Shown here piece after piece: positions 16,129-25,385 of a stretch of 64,000 bases of DNA. The translations under genes and the position numbers were made by a program. Numbering within the stretch: the stretch's first letter is position 1; each line of letters opens with the position of its first letter. The notes under the pieces were generated by a model that saw only the letters and a program-made list of their open reading frames with translations, was not told the DNA's origin and did no database searches. This DNA comes from Fluviispira multicolorata (lineage in GTDB: Bacteria; Bdellovibrionota_B; Oligoflexia; Silvanigrellales; Silvanigrellaceae), in the NCBI RefSeq assembly GCF_009208585.1, contig NZ_WFLN01000006.1, positions 517,128-581,127 on the forward strand, read 5' to 3'.

Positions 16129-18087
16129 ATGATCTTAAATAAAAAACAGATATCATTGTTCTCTGTTCCTGTCATAGCAATTTCATTTTTATCATCTTGC
16201 GGAAAGACAAGTCATGAGAGTGCTAATCTTAAAAGTAATGGATTTTCAAAAGCAGAATTAGGGTTAGATTTAAACTCTGAAACAAATTCCGCTGCAAATA
16301 AAAGAAAGAAATTCTGTACTGATTTAGATAATGCTAAATTAAATCCGCTCGGTCAGTATCAATGGCATTTAAAAAACACTGGACAGAAGGCATTTGCTTC
16401 AGAAGCAGGTATAGCTGGCGAAGATATAAATGTTGCTGATGTACTAAAGAAACAATGTTTAAGCGGAAATGGAATTCGAGTTGCTGTTGTCGATTCGGGT
16501 ATGGAAGTCGACCATCAATCATTAAGACCAAATATTGAGAATAAAGAGTTTAAAACTAAAACTTGGTCCATAAACTTCAGAGACAATAGATTGGCTTCAA
16601 ATGATCCCTCACCCATTGCAGATGATGAAGTTGATCATGGCACAATGGTGGCAGGAATTATTGGAATGAGGAGTAATTTAGGCTTTGGAGGTTCAGGAGT
16701 TGCGCCACGCGTTAAGCTATCTGCCTACAACGTTATATCCGATGGGGCACAAAGTTTTGAAAACTTTATTGATGCATTGGGTGGATCGGATGCCTCAAAA
16801 GAAAATGATATTTTTAATATGAGCTATGGTTTTTCAAACGCAGAGCAAATGGAGGAAAGTCATCCTTTAATAGCCTCAGGAGCGGTTGCATTCCGTTATG
16901 GAGCACGTCAATTGCGTGATGGCAAAGGTGCACTATATGTTAAATCAGCTGGAAATGGTTTTCAAAAACTGAGTTATGATTTTAGAAAATGTTTAAAAGC
17001 TATTGAATTAAATATTTCTTGCCAAAATTCAAATATGAATCTTTTAAATGCTATGCCTGAAGTTATTGTTGCGGGTGCATTAAATGCTAAAGGAACAAAG
17101 TCAAGTTATTCAACTACGGGTGCATCTCTTTGGGTAAGTTCTCCGGGGGGAGAATATGGTGTGGATAAAGAATGGGTTGAAGATAACTATGCGCGCTTTT
17201 CAAGTCCAATAAATTGGAAACAATATAGAGCAACAATTGGAGAGCCTGCAATCATTACGACAGATTTCAGTGGAACGCGCTATGGTATGAGTAAAATGCA
17301 TGATGCAAATAATTTAGAAGATATAATAAATATTAGAAATCAATTTAATGCTCTAGACACTGATGAAAATCTAGATGGTAATTATACAAATACCATGAAT
17401 GGAACATCTTCTGCTGCTCCTGTGACTTCAGGAAGTTTAGCTCTCATTCTCGAAGCCAATCCTAATTTAACCTGGAGAGATGTTAAATATATTCTAGCTA
17501 AAACTTCAACAAAAGTGGATCCAAATTTGCAAGGGACAAAAGTTGAATTAGTGAAAGGAGAGGTAAACTCTGCTTATCAGGTGGAGCAAGGTTGGGTCGC
17601 AAATGCAGCTGGTTTTTCATACTCTAACTGGTATGGATTCGGGCGAGTGAATGTTGGCGAAGCTGTAAAATTAGCTAAAAATTATGATGCTTCTTTAGGA
17701 AATTATCGTGAATGGAGTTCCCAATATTACGCAGCAAAAATTGCAGTTCCAAAAGCAGATCCAAAAGGAGTTGATGCAAAAATAAATATTCCAAATAGGG
17801 ATGGTTTAAATATTGAATCGATTCAGATTCAAGTCTCTGCTGAAAGTACAAACTTAGGAGATCTTGGTCTTGAAATCACATCTCCAAGTGGAACAAAAAG
17901 TATAATATGGAATGTCGGAAATGGATTTGCATATAGCAAAAAAATTAAAAATATGACAATGCAAAGTAATGCTTTCTATGGTGAAAAGAGTGAGGGTGTT
18001 TGGACTTTAAAAGTCATAAATGCAGGTTTTTACAATTCAAGTACGACATTTAATGGTTGGAAAATTATGGTCACTGGGCATAAATAA
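16129..18087 (+). CDS. Kexin-like S8 serine protease lipoprotein with C-terminal P domain (copy 2)
   Basis: The 652-residue paralogue of the 13173 product has the same architecture. The lipobox is LSSC (Cys24) and the linker is shorter. The catalytic residues are Asp122 in VVDSGMEVDHQSL, His170 in DHGTMVAGIIGMRSN, Asn276 in SAGNG and Ser427 in NGTSSAAPVTSG. The C-terminal P domain contains GDLGLEITSPSGTKSIIW and NAFYGEKSEGVWTLKVINAG. The Ser motif has Ala where copy 1 has Thr. Both copies use CGGAGTG as Shine-Dalgarno region. It arose by tandem duplication of the two-gene unit, and is followed by its own chaperone-like gene 47 bases downstream. Confidence 0.92.
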   Translation: MILNKKQISLFSVPVIAISFLSSCGKTSHESANLKSNGFSKAELGLDLNSETNSAANKRKKFCTDLDNAKLNPLGQYQWHLKNTGQKAFASEAGIAGEDINVADVLKKQCLSGNGIRVAVVDSGMEVDHQSLRPNIENKEFKTKTWSINFRDNRLASNDPSPIADDEVDHGTMVAGIIGMRSNLGFGGSGVAPRVKLSAYNVISDGAQSFENFIDALGGSDASKENDIFNMSYGFSNAEQMEESHPLIASGAVAFRYGARQLRDGKGALYVKSAGNGFQKLSYDFRKCLKAIELNISCQNSNMNLLNAMPEVIVAGALNAKGTKSSYSTTGASLWVSSPGGEYGVDKEWVEDNYARFSSPINWKQYRATIGEPAIITTDFSGTRYGMSKMHDANNLEDIINIRNQFNALDTDENLDGNYTNTMNGTSSAAPVTSGSLALILEANPNLTWRDVKYILAKTSTKVDPNLQGTKVELVKGEVNSAYQVEQGWVANAAGFSYSNWYGFGRVNVGEAVKLAKNYDASLGNYREWSSQYYAAKIAVPKADPKGVDAKINIPNRDGLNIESIQIQVSAESTNLGDLGLEITSPSGTKSIIWNVGNGFAYSKKIKNMTMQSNAFYGEKSEGVWTLKVINAGFYNSSTTFNGWKIMVTGHK

Positions 18088-18134
18088 GCCTCAGTGATTT
18101 TATAAAAATTATTTTTCTAGGAGTAAAAGAATTT

Positions 18135-18743
18135 ATGAAAATAAAACAAATCTTTCCACTAGTATGTCTCCTCTCCTCTTCGTTACTGTGTGTGCAAGGA
18201 GGATATGCCATCGATAAAAACTTAATAAAAGATAATAAGTCTGAAGTCAGTGATGAGTCATATACTACAGAAGCACAACAAAAAGAAGTTTTAAAGAAAT
18301 ATAAAGAAGGAGAAACCTTTAAACAAGGTAATTCTGAATATACCATATATCCAGAATTAACCCTTTCTTTTAATAAAAAAGAATCAGCTCAAGACGCTAA
18401 AAAAGTAGTTAAAACAGCAAGTTTTTCAATTTTTGAAGCAAAATCAGAACCATTATCTGATGATAAATCATTACAAACAAAAAAGAAGTCTGCTGTAGTC
18501 TATAATAAAACAACAGGAAAGTTTGGTGCATTTAATGGAAAAATGATTGTGCAATTAAAAGAAGGTAAAACTTTTTCAGACACAAGCTTTAAAATTTCAA
18601 AAAGTTTTCCACATTTAGGATATATAGTCATAGAAATGCTAGACAACATGACTATAAATGAAAGTATTTCTAAACTCAAATCAAACAGCAGTGTCGCAAA
18701 TGTTACAGTTGAGGTTGTGGAACATTTACAAGAACCTCTTTAA
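18135..18743 (+). CDS. Exported chaperone-like partner of protease copy 2
   Basis: The 202-residue protein has a signal peptide ending near GGYA. The C-terminal domain (NKTTGKFGAFNGKMIVQL ... FPHLGYIVIEMLDNMTINES ... VANVTVEVVEHLQEPL) aligns along its whole length with the end of the 15387 product. Both finish in VEVxExxxxPL. The N-terminal halves differ. The same inference applies: a dedicated folding helper or prodomain acting in trans on the upstream protease. A good intrinsic terminator at 18773 closes the unit. Confidence 0.7.
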   Translation: MKIKQIFPLVCLLSSSLLCVQGGYAIDKNLIKDNKSEVSDESYTTEAQQKEVLKKYKEGETFKQGNSEYTIYPELTLSFNKKESAQDAKKVVKTASFSIFEAKSEPLSDDKSLQTKKKSAVVYNKTTGKFGAFNGKMIVQLKEGKTFSDTSFKISKSFPHLGYIVIEMLDNMTINESISKLKSNSSVANVTVEVVEHLQEPL

Positions 18744-18772
18744 CTAATAGATATACATTTATTTTTTTTTAT

Positions 18773-18809
18773 GGCGTATATTTTTTTGTAAATATGCGCC
18801 TTTATTTTT
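18773..18809 (+). terminator. Rho-independent terminator after the second protease-chaperone pair
   Basis: Stem GGCGTATAT (18773-18781) pairs with ATATGCGCC (18792-18800) with one G-U pair, followed by TTTATTTTT. It lies 30 bases after the stop of the 18135 gene. Confidence 0.8.
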
Positions 18810-19062
18810 CTTTGATTTATTTATAATAATATTAAAATTTTACAAAATAAACAAAAAATAAATAAAATAAAAAATTGATTATTTATTTTATTGTTTTATA
18901 AATAAGCTGTATTTAGATTTGTATTATTATAATAAAAAAAACTAATTACAACTATTCAACTAAAGCCGACAAAATATTCAATAAATATTCGCCCCGAATC
19001 ATGCTCAAAAAATAATTCGGCGGTTTGATGGAAAAATAATTTTATTTAAAAGGAATAAATCA
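18810..19062 (+). promoter_or_regulatory. AT-rich leader region of the 19063 lipoprotein gene
   Basis: A perfect TATAAT stands at 18928-18933 without a good -35 box. About 60 bases further on, CCGAAT (18994-18999) and ATTCGG (19015-19020) can form a hairpin with a 15-base loop. It sits in an otherwise A/T-only stretch, so it is a candidate structured leader. Together with the terminator upstream this accounts for the 319-base gap. Confidence 0.35.
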
Positions 19063-20025
19063 ATGAAAAATAACTCAGTTATAAAAGTATTTTTAACTTC
19101 TTCCATTGCCGCATTTGTTGCCACTGCATGTGGAAGTGATAAAGTTAAGGATAAAGATAAGATCTTTAAGGTTTCGCTAACGAGTAATTTGGCATCTATT
19201 GCTCCGGAGCAATTTATTATTAAAGGTATTTATAAAAGTTGTTATGGAAAAACAGATAATTCTGAATGGAACTTGTCCCTCGATGTGGCACAGTCTGATG
19301 CTTTCGTAAGAAAAGGTGATAAGAAATGTATCTTGCAAATAAAAGAAATAAGTGCGGGCGCTGAAGTTTATACATATACAAAGGTTGATACTAATTACCT
19401 ATCATTGAATGAAGATTCATATAAGAAATTTATAAACCTTAAAGATTCATCTAGATATATATTTGTGAAAGCAAAAATCAATACTTTAGACTATTCTGAG
19501 TTGCCTATTATAAATGTCCTTTTTAGTAATTTTCTTAACTCAAATTTAGTTAAGACTTCGTTTGGAAAGCTTGAGTTTTATGATGTTACTTTAAGTTTTG
19601 GGCATACAGAAAGTGCAAAATTCTCAGTTGATGAAAGTGAATTCAAACCTGAAGTTGATGATCAGGGTAATCGCCATTTTTTAGGAAGTTTACATTTTAA
19701 AAATACTGCTGACGCTCAGAAAAAAGCTTCAATGTATTTTGTTGTTGAAGAAAGTGATGGTCTTGATTTATCCGATATAAATGTGCTAAACAGATATGTT
19801 GAAGTTCATAAGGATAATCCCAATATAATTTTCCCAATTACGTCTGATAATGGTGATTTCACTTTAAATGCAAGTGTATTCAATAGGCAAGGTGGAGGCA
19901 CCGCAATCTTAAAAGGTGTGCCTTTTAAGACTCATATCGTTATTGTAAGAACGGAGCAAATATTTGGAAAAAGTGAAAACAGCTTTTCGATTATTGATTT
20001 CACTGCAACAAGAGATTGGGATTAA
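19063..20025 (+). CDS. Lipoprotein of unknown function
   Basis: The 320-residue product is not recognised. The signal peptide ends in a plausible lipobox ATAC (Cys23), followed by GSDKVKDKDK. The mature part is rich in beta-strand-like segments with few Cys, compatible with a beta-sandwich surface lipoprotein. It follows the protease cluster on the same strand but behind a terminator, and has its own leader. An AAAGGAA Shine-Dalgarno precedes the ATG. Confidence 0.72.
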   Translation: MKNNSVIKVFLTSSIAAFVATACGSDKVKDKDKIFKVSLTSNLASIAPEQFIIKGIYKSCYGKTDNSEWNLSLDVAQSDAFVRKGDKKCILQIKEISAGAEVYTYTKVDTNYLSLNEDSYKKFINLKDSSRYIFVKAKINTLDYSELPIINVLFSNFLNSNLVKTSFGKLEFYDVTLSFGHTESAKFSVDESEFKPEVDDQGNRHFLGSLHFKNTADAQKKASMYFVVEESDGLDLSDINVLNRYVEVHKDNPNIIFPITSDNGDFTLNASVFNRQGGGTAILKGVPFKTHIVIVRTEQIFGKSENSFSIIDFTATRDWD

Positions 20026-20041
20026 GTATTAAATAGAGGAT

Positions 20042-20509
20042 TTATTTTTTCCAGAATTGCTCACGCATTTTCTTTCTTTGTAGAGCAGACTCAAAGCGTT
20101 CTTGATCTTTATTTGTCGTTATATCTACTTTAGCGATTTCAACGGGTCTTGAGTTTTCATCAACAGCAACCATTGTAAAGTAACTAGAGAGCACATGATT
20201 GCGGATGCGTGTTCTTGTATTTTCAGAAACAACTTTAATACCAATTTCCATTGAAGATTTTCCAGTGTAATTAACATTTGCTAAAAAAGTAACAAGCTCT
20301 CCAACGTGTATAGGATGTCTAAAGAAAACTTGATCTGCTGATAAAGTAACAACGTAATGCCCAGAAAAACGTGATGCACAAACATAAGCAACTTGATCAA
20401 GTAATCTCATTATGGCTCCACCGTGAACTTTTCCAGAAAAATTCACCATATCTGGAGTCATAAGTACTGTCATTTCGATAGATTTATCATGAACAATTAC
20501 TTTTTTCAT
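20042..20509 (-). CDS. Acyl-CoA thioesterase (hotdog fold)
   Basis: The 155-residue protein matches the YciA/BACH-type cytoplasmic acyl-CoA hydrolases. It has MTPDMVNFSGKVHGGAIMRLLD, with the hotdog HGG-x8-D pattern, and LSADQVFFRHPIHVGELV. A basic tail follows. It is the last gene of a minus-strand block that includes psd and a GNAT gene, 46 bases after the latter. The chain-length preference cannot be read from sequence. Confidence 0.87.
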   Translation of the reverse strand: MKKVIVHDKSIEMTVLMTPDMVNFSGKVHGGAIMRLLDQVAYVCASRFSGHYVVTLSADQVFFRHPIHVGELVTFLANVNYTGKSSMEIGIKVVSENTRTRIRNHVLSSYFTMVAVDENSRPVEIAKVDITTNKDQERFESALQRKKMREQFWKK

Positions 20510-20555
20510 TTTTTACGCCTTATTATAAATGATTTATATTTATTTTATAACTTTG

Positions 20556-21551
20556 TTAAGTTCCTTGCAAGCTGCTAATAAATATGTCATTATTTAAGCA
20601 TAAAGCCTGTAATTTTTGCGTGGTAATTTTTTTCTCATGAATAGATTTTAAAAATAAGGATGGAATTTCTTGAAAATCAAAGAGTTCAGAGAAATAATGC
20701 GCGTGGACTCCCGGAAAAAATATAAGCTCTTCATCTTTACTTTTTGCTAAAATTTTATTTAAAAGTATGACTATAAAATTAATTTCTTTGTAATATATCG
20801 AGTGGATAACATTTTGAAAATCATCGCCTTTATTAATAAAGCAAACGGAATACAAACGTGTTTCAAAGTTTAATAGATACATCTGCATATTTTTAATTTT
20901 TAAGATGTCAGAAAATTCTATGTAGGAAAGAATTGACTCACCCTTTGGTGAATAAAATACAATAAATTGCCAAATTTTAATTTTTTCAGCTTCACTCAGC
21001 GCACTTAAATTATTAAAGTAAAAAAAATCGGTATTTTTTAAATCTATTTTATTTATAGCTTTAAGATACTCAATATTTAATCTTTTTAAATTTTTTAAAT
21101 AAATTGGATTTGTAACTTTTGAGTGCAATTGCGTTAAATATGTTTTCCCTGCTGGAAGGTAATTTAGTTCAGTATAAAGAGGATTTATATCACTAAAAAG
21201 AAATAAAAAATCAACTAAGTTTTCTCTAGCTTTATTTTCGGCTTGCAACAAAACCCTCTTTGCAAAACCTTTTTTTCTGAAGTGAGGATGAGTGCAAACG
21301 CTTCCAATACAATAAGAATTCAATACAATATTCTGTAACTGAAAGCGAATTGGGTAGAGAGTGCAAAACGACACAGCCTGACCATTGTGTCTAAATAAAA
21401 AAAAATATTCTTTATTCTCTTTTTTAAATACTTGTGGAAAATTATTTAAATAGTCAGAGCTTTCAAAACATAAATTTGTTAAATATTGTAACTCTTGGAA
21501 GGAGAAATCTTTGTCTCGGACGATTTCTGGGAAAACATCCGAATTTTGCAT
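20556..21551 (-). CDS. GNAT-family N-acetyltransferase
   Basis: The 331-residue protein has a GNAT acetyl-CoA-binding motif, SVCTHPHFRKKGFAKRVLLQ, at about residues 85-105 and a preceding strand YCIG. The C-terminal 200 residues are not recognised. Its ATG follows the TAA of psd without a gap, so translation is probably coupled. The substrate is unknown. Confidence 0.75.
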   Translation of the reverse strand: MQNSDVFPEIVRDKDFSFQELQYLTNLCFESSDYLNNFPQVFKKENKEYFFLFRHNGQAVSFCTLYPIRFQLQNIVLNSYCIGSVCTHPHFRKKGFAKRVLLQAENKARENLVDFLFLFSDINPLYTELNYLPAGKTYLTQLHSKVTNPIYLKNLKRLNIEYLKAINKIDLKNTDFFYFNNLSALSEAEKIKIWQFIVFYSPKGESILSYIEFSDILKIKNMQMYLLNFETRLYSVCFINKGDDFQNVIHSIYYKEINFIVILLNKILAKSKDEELIFFPGVHAHYFSELFDFQEIPSLFLKSIHEKKITTQKLQALCLNNDIFISSLQGT

Positions 21552-22487
21552 TTAAGCTTTCCTTTCCGCTAAATGACCAATTTTCTCTCCCATTTGAACG
21601 AGCGTTTCAATGCCTTGTTGTGAGGCTTTTACAATGTCATCATCGAATTCCATAATATCATTTTCAAAAAAGAAAATGCAGGTGCTTCCGCCAAATTTAA
21701 AGTATCCTTTTTCATCTCCTTTTTCGACTTGCACTGCGGGTCGATAAGTTTGCACAATTGTTCCAACAAAAAGAGCACCTACCTCTATTAAAAGAACTTT
21801 TCCAAACTGATCGGAATCGAGTTCACAAAGTGTTCTTTTATTCATACAATAAACAGGGATTTGTTGTTCAAGTGCATAGGGATTTACAGAATGAAGTAGA
21901 CCAGGGACAGTTTTAGTAATTCCTGCTTTTCCAGATACTGGAAAGTGAAAGCGATGATAATCTGAAGGGCATAATCTGAGAATAGCGCAAGCCCCATTTT
22001 TGTAACGTTCTGATAAGCTCTCATTTCCCTGAAAAAGATCAATGAGTTTAATAGGAGCCCATTTTACATTGCTAATTGTAGCATCTGTGATATTTGGAAA
22101 AACAAGCAATCTACCATCACCAGGAGAGATAATACTATTTGTTAAGCGATTAATAGGTCTTGCTCTTGAATGTAATTTTCTTGCAAAGAAGTCATTAAAT
22201 GAGTGATATTCTGAAATATCTTTTTCTGACTCAGTAACATCTATACCCATTGAATTAACAAATTCTTCTATTTTATGTTTACTTGCACCTGAATCATTGT
22301 AAGCACCATAAATATTACTTATCCATTTATTTGTTAAAAATTTAGAGGTAAATGCAGCTCCAGCAGGGCTTCCATAAAAAATTTTCATGGCATCTTCGCC
22401 ATATATTTTTTCTATAAACTTCTCTCCACTCTTTCTTTTTATGACATTAATTTGTTTAGAGGCACTTCCTAAAATAGATTTTAACAT
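21552..22487 (-). CDS. psd: Phosphatidylserine decarboxylase proenzyme
   Basis: Psd makes phosphatidylethanolamine at the inner membrane and self-cleaves to form a pyruvoyl group. The C-terminal motif FKFGGSTC contains the GST cleavage site. SYHSFNDFFARKLHSRARPI and LCPSDYHRFHFPVSG are the conserved N-terminal and catalytic blocks. The ATG at 22487 was chosen (311 residues, AGGGAAG upstream). A TTG at 22559 in the same frame would overlap the uvrA-like gene and has no ribosome site. Its neighbours are a uvrA-like gene upstream and a GNAT gene abutting downstream. Confidence 0.9.
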   Translation of the reverse strand: MLKSILGSASKQINVIKRKSGEKFIEKIYGEDAMKIFYGSPAGAAFTSKFLTNKWISNIYGAYNDSGASKHKIEEFVNSMGIDVTESEKDISEYHSFNDFFARKLHSRARPINRLTNSIISPGDGRLLVFPNITDATISNVKWAPIKLIDLFQGNESLSERYKNGACAILRLCPSDYHRFHFPVSGKAGITKTVPGLLHSVNPYALEQQIPVYCMNKRTLCELDSDQFGKVLLIEVGALFVGTIVQTYRPAVQVEKGDEKGYFKFGGSTCIFFFENDIMEFDDDIVKASQQGIETLVQMGEKIGHLAERKA

Positions 22488-22545
22488 TTTTTTGCTTCCC
22501 TGATCGATAGCACTTAAGTTTTTGCCAGTCTTTTGCCCACGAGTT

Positions 22546-25347
22546 TTATTCTTGAGCAACTGCTAGCAATCTTTCTATGATTTTTCCACCATGAACTCCA
22601 CTTTCTGGTCCCATTTTTATGAGATGGTGTGCGTGCTCTTCAAAGAGTTCATGATGCTCTACAACGACAAATGTATGCCCTTCGCTACAAAGACGCAATA
22701 AAGTTTCAAGAAGGTTTCCAATGTCAAAATCTGAGAGACCTCGAGTCGGTTCATCCAAAATACAAAAGATTTTTTTGGAAGACTTTGAAAGTGCAGCACA
22801 AATACGTAGACGTTGCGCTTCTCCACCCGACATTGAGGTTGTGGGCAAGCCCAGTGGGATATGTCCAAGTCCAAGTTGATTGCATAATAGCAGCGCTTTT
22901 GAGAAGCCGGATTGTTTTCCCAGAGTTTTTAAGCATTCAGCCATACTGGTTGAAAGCCATTCGTGAATACTTTTTTGGTTCCATTTTATTTCGAGAATAT
23001 CGCTTCTATAACGACTTCCATTGCAGTCAGGACATATTTTTTCGACGGAACCCAAAAAGAATAGGTCATCTTCGATTGTTCCTTTGCCATTGCAGTTTTC
23101 GCATCCCCCTACTCCATTGAAAGAGAAATCTGAAATATTAAAACCCAGCGCTTTGGCTTCACGTGTGGCCGCAAAATTTTTTCTTAATAAATCCATGAGT
23201 CCTAAAATTGTTGCAGGAACGCTTGAGATTGTTCTGTGTAGCGCTTTTTGTTCTACACTTATAATGTCATTATTCTCAAAGAAATTTTTTGGTAAAATAA
23301 AATGCTGCCAAATGCCGATTTTTGCATCTGAATCATATTCTGAATTTTCTGAAATATTAGTTTCTTTATATTTATCAAGAGCTGCTTCTAGGCCAAAGCG
23401 AATTAAAGTGGATTTTCCTGCTCCACTTGGGCCAATGATGATATTGAGTTTTTTTAAAATGAATTCTATATCTATTTCTCTACAATTCATTGCAGAGAAT
23501 CCCTTTAGAATAATAGAATTTTCTTTTTGATATGAGTTTAATGGAAAAATATTTTTTTTAGTTAAATTAAGATTTAATTTTGAAAATTTGGTTTGAAAGC
23601 AATTTGGTTTTTTATCTATTACCTTTAAAAGTTTTCCACCATTTTCTCCACCGCCAGGTCCAAGTTCAAGTATTTCATCTGCACTTGAAATAAGTGTTTT
23701 ATCATGTTCTACCATAAGCACTGTGTTACCTAAATCTCTTAATTCCTCAATACATTTTATTAATGATGGAATTTCTTTTTTACCAAGCCCAATACTCGGT
23801 TCATCTAAAACATAAAGAGCATCAGTTAGGCCATTGCCAATAACTCGTGTCAGTAAAACTCTTTGATACTCACCTCCAGATAAAGTTTTGCAGCGGCGGA
23901 AAAGTTGTGCAGAGCCAAGGCCTAGTTTTTCTAAAAGTGATATTTTTTTAAATGCTTCATCATAAATTTCTGGAATAGCATTGAGTTTTTTTTCATATTT
24001 TTTTTCTAATTTTATTTTTTCCAGCCAACGAAGAGCGCTCGATATTTCTTTTTGAAATAATTCACTGTATGAAACACCAAAACAAATTGCATTTAGGCCT
24101 GCTTTACCCACACGAGCGCCATTACAATTAGTACATATTTCATATTTTCTGTATTTTGCGAGAAGTATTCTTGAAGTGCTTTTATAACGCTCTTGTTCGA
24201 GTATATCAAAAAAATTTTTGAGTGTGACATATTCTGTGTCACTGGATTTTTTATTTGAAGAGTCGCCATACCATATAAAGTTTTTAACATCTTTTGATAG
24301 ATTAGAATATGATCCTTGGATTTTAATATTTCTTTTTTTGCAAGTCCGAATTAATTCTTCTTTCATCCATAAAAATGTATCAGAGTTCCAAGGTTTAATA
24401 GCTCCTTCAGCAATAGATAAATTTGGATTTGGTATTATTTTCTGAGGATCGAGAATGGGGACATTTCCTAAACCATTGCATGTCTGACAAGCTCCTAAAA
24501 TTGACTGCCAGTCAAGATCATTGGTTTGAATAATTGAGGTTTGTTGATGACATGAGGAACAAAAAGGTTGAACGTGGAAAACCTGATTATCATTTGTAAT
24601 TTCTTTATTTGAATTTAATTTCACTAAATTTAAATAAGAAAAGCGAGGAGAAAATTTTACCTGCGACCAGATTGTTTCAATTCTATTGGATATTTCTTCA
24701 GTGCTTAATTGCCAATTTATGCGATCAAGAATGATTTCCATAGATATATTTTTTAAACTATTTTCTTTAATAAAATCTTCAAAATCAATAATTTTATTTT
24801 CTATAATTCCACGTGTATAACCTTCAAAAATGAGATCATCTAGATTTTTCTTAGAATCAATGGTGTATGGAACTGAAATAATATAGTTTAATTTGTTTTC
24901 TTTACTATTCTCATTAGTTAATAATTCTATCAATTGATTTGAAGTATCAACATTTACGGGAGAGCCGCAGTTTGTGCAGGAAGGATCCATTAAAGATATA
25001 AATAGTGTGCGTAGAGGCGTTGCAATATCAGCAGCCGAAGCAATAACACTGCGTGGATCTCCTGTTTTATTATTTTGTTTTAAAGACACCGCAGCTGGTA
25101 TATTATCAATTTCATCAAAATCACCTTGAGGAAGGCCTTGCAAAAACTGTCTTTCATAAGTTCCTAAGGTCTCAAGAAATCTTCTTTGTGATTCAGAATA
25201 AATTGTATCAAATGCCAAGCTGCTTTTACCACTTCCTGAAACACCTGTAATTGCAATCCATTTTTTTAATGGAATGTTAAGATGAATATTTTTTAAATTG
25301 TGGGTTTTAACGCCTTTGCAAATTAAATATTCAGAAGTTGATGTCAT
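22546..25347 (-). CDS. UvrA-family excinuclease ABC subunit A, divergent (possible paralogue)
   Basis: The 933-residue protein has the full UvrA plan. ABC half 1 has Walker A GVSGSGKSS, signature LSGGEYQRVLL and VLDEPSIGL. ABC half 2 has Walker A GPSGAGKST, signature MSGGEAQRLRI and ILDEPTRGL. CxxC zinc modules lie in both halves, including CENCNGKG and CPDCNGSR. The region after Walker A departs from canonical UvrA: LGTYERQFLQGLPQGDFDEI and KTGDPRSVIASAADI replace the usual SLSAYARQFL and NPRSTVGTVTEIYDYLR. It may be a second UvrA or a UvrA2-like protein rather than the main repair subunit. It follows an MlaF-like gene by 38 bases. Confidence 0.85.
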   Translation of the reverse strand: MTSTSEYLICKGVKTHNLKNIHLNIPLKKWIAITGVSGSGKSSLAFDTIYSESQRRFLETLGTYERQFLQGLPQGDFDEIDNIPAAVSLKQNNKTGDPRSVIASAADIATPLRTLFISLMDPSCTNCGSPVNVDTSNQLIELLTNENSKENKLNYIISVPYTIDSKKNLDDLIFEGYTRGIIENKIIDFEDFIKENSLKNISMEIILDRINWQLSTEEISNRIETIWSQVKFSPRFSYLNLVKLNSNKEITNDNQVFHVQPFCSSCHQQTSIIQTNDLDWQSILGACQTCNGLGNVPILDPQKIIPNPNLSIAEGAIKPWNSDTFLWMKEELIRTCKKRNIKIQGSYSNLSKDVKNFIWYGDSSNKKSSDTEYVTLKNFFDILEQERYKSTSRILLAKYRKYEICTNCNGARVGKAGLNAICFGVSYSELFQKEISSALRWLEKIKLEKKYEKKLNAIPEIYDEAFKKISLLEKLGLGSAQLFRRCKTLSGGEYQRVLLTRVIGNGLTDALYVLDEPSIGLGKKEIPSLIKCIEELRDLGNTVLMVEHDKTLISSADEILELGPGGGENGGKLLKVIDKKPNCFQTKFSKLNLNLTKKNIFPLNSYQKENSIILKGFSAMNCREIDIEFILKKLNIIIGPSGAGKSTLIRFGLEAALDKYKETNISENSEYDSDAKIGIWQHFILPKNFFENNDIISVEQKALHRTISSVPATILGLMDLLRKNFAATREAKALGFNISDFSFNGVGGCENCNGKGTIEDDLFFLGSVEKICPDCNGSRYRSDILEIKWNQKSIHEWLSTSMAECLKTLGKQSGFSKALLLCNQLGLGHIPLGLPTTSMSGGEAQRLRICAALSKSSKKIFCILDEPTRGLSDFDIGNLLETLLRLCSEGHTFVVVEHHELFEEHAHHLIKMGPESGVHGGKIIERLLAVAQE

Positions 25348-25385
25348 AATTTCTTCTTTTCCAATTAATATGGATTTCTGTTAAA

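Noticed and set aside
22629..23530. Plus-strand open frames of 163 and 169 residues inside the uvrA-like gene
   Set aside because: They are antisense to the conserved second ABC half of the UvrA-like protein; their residues match no domain.
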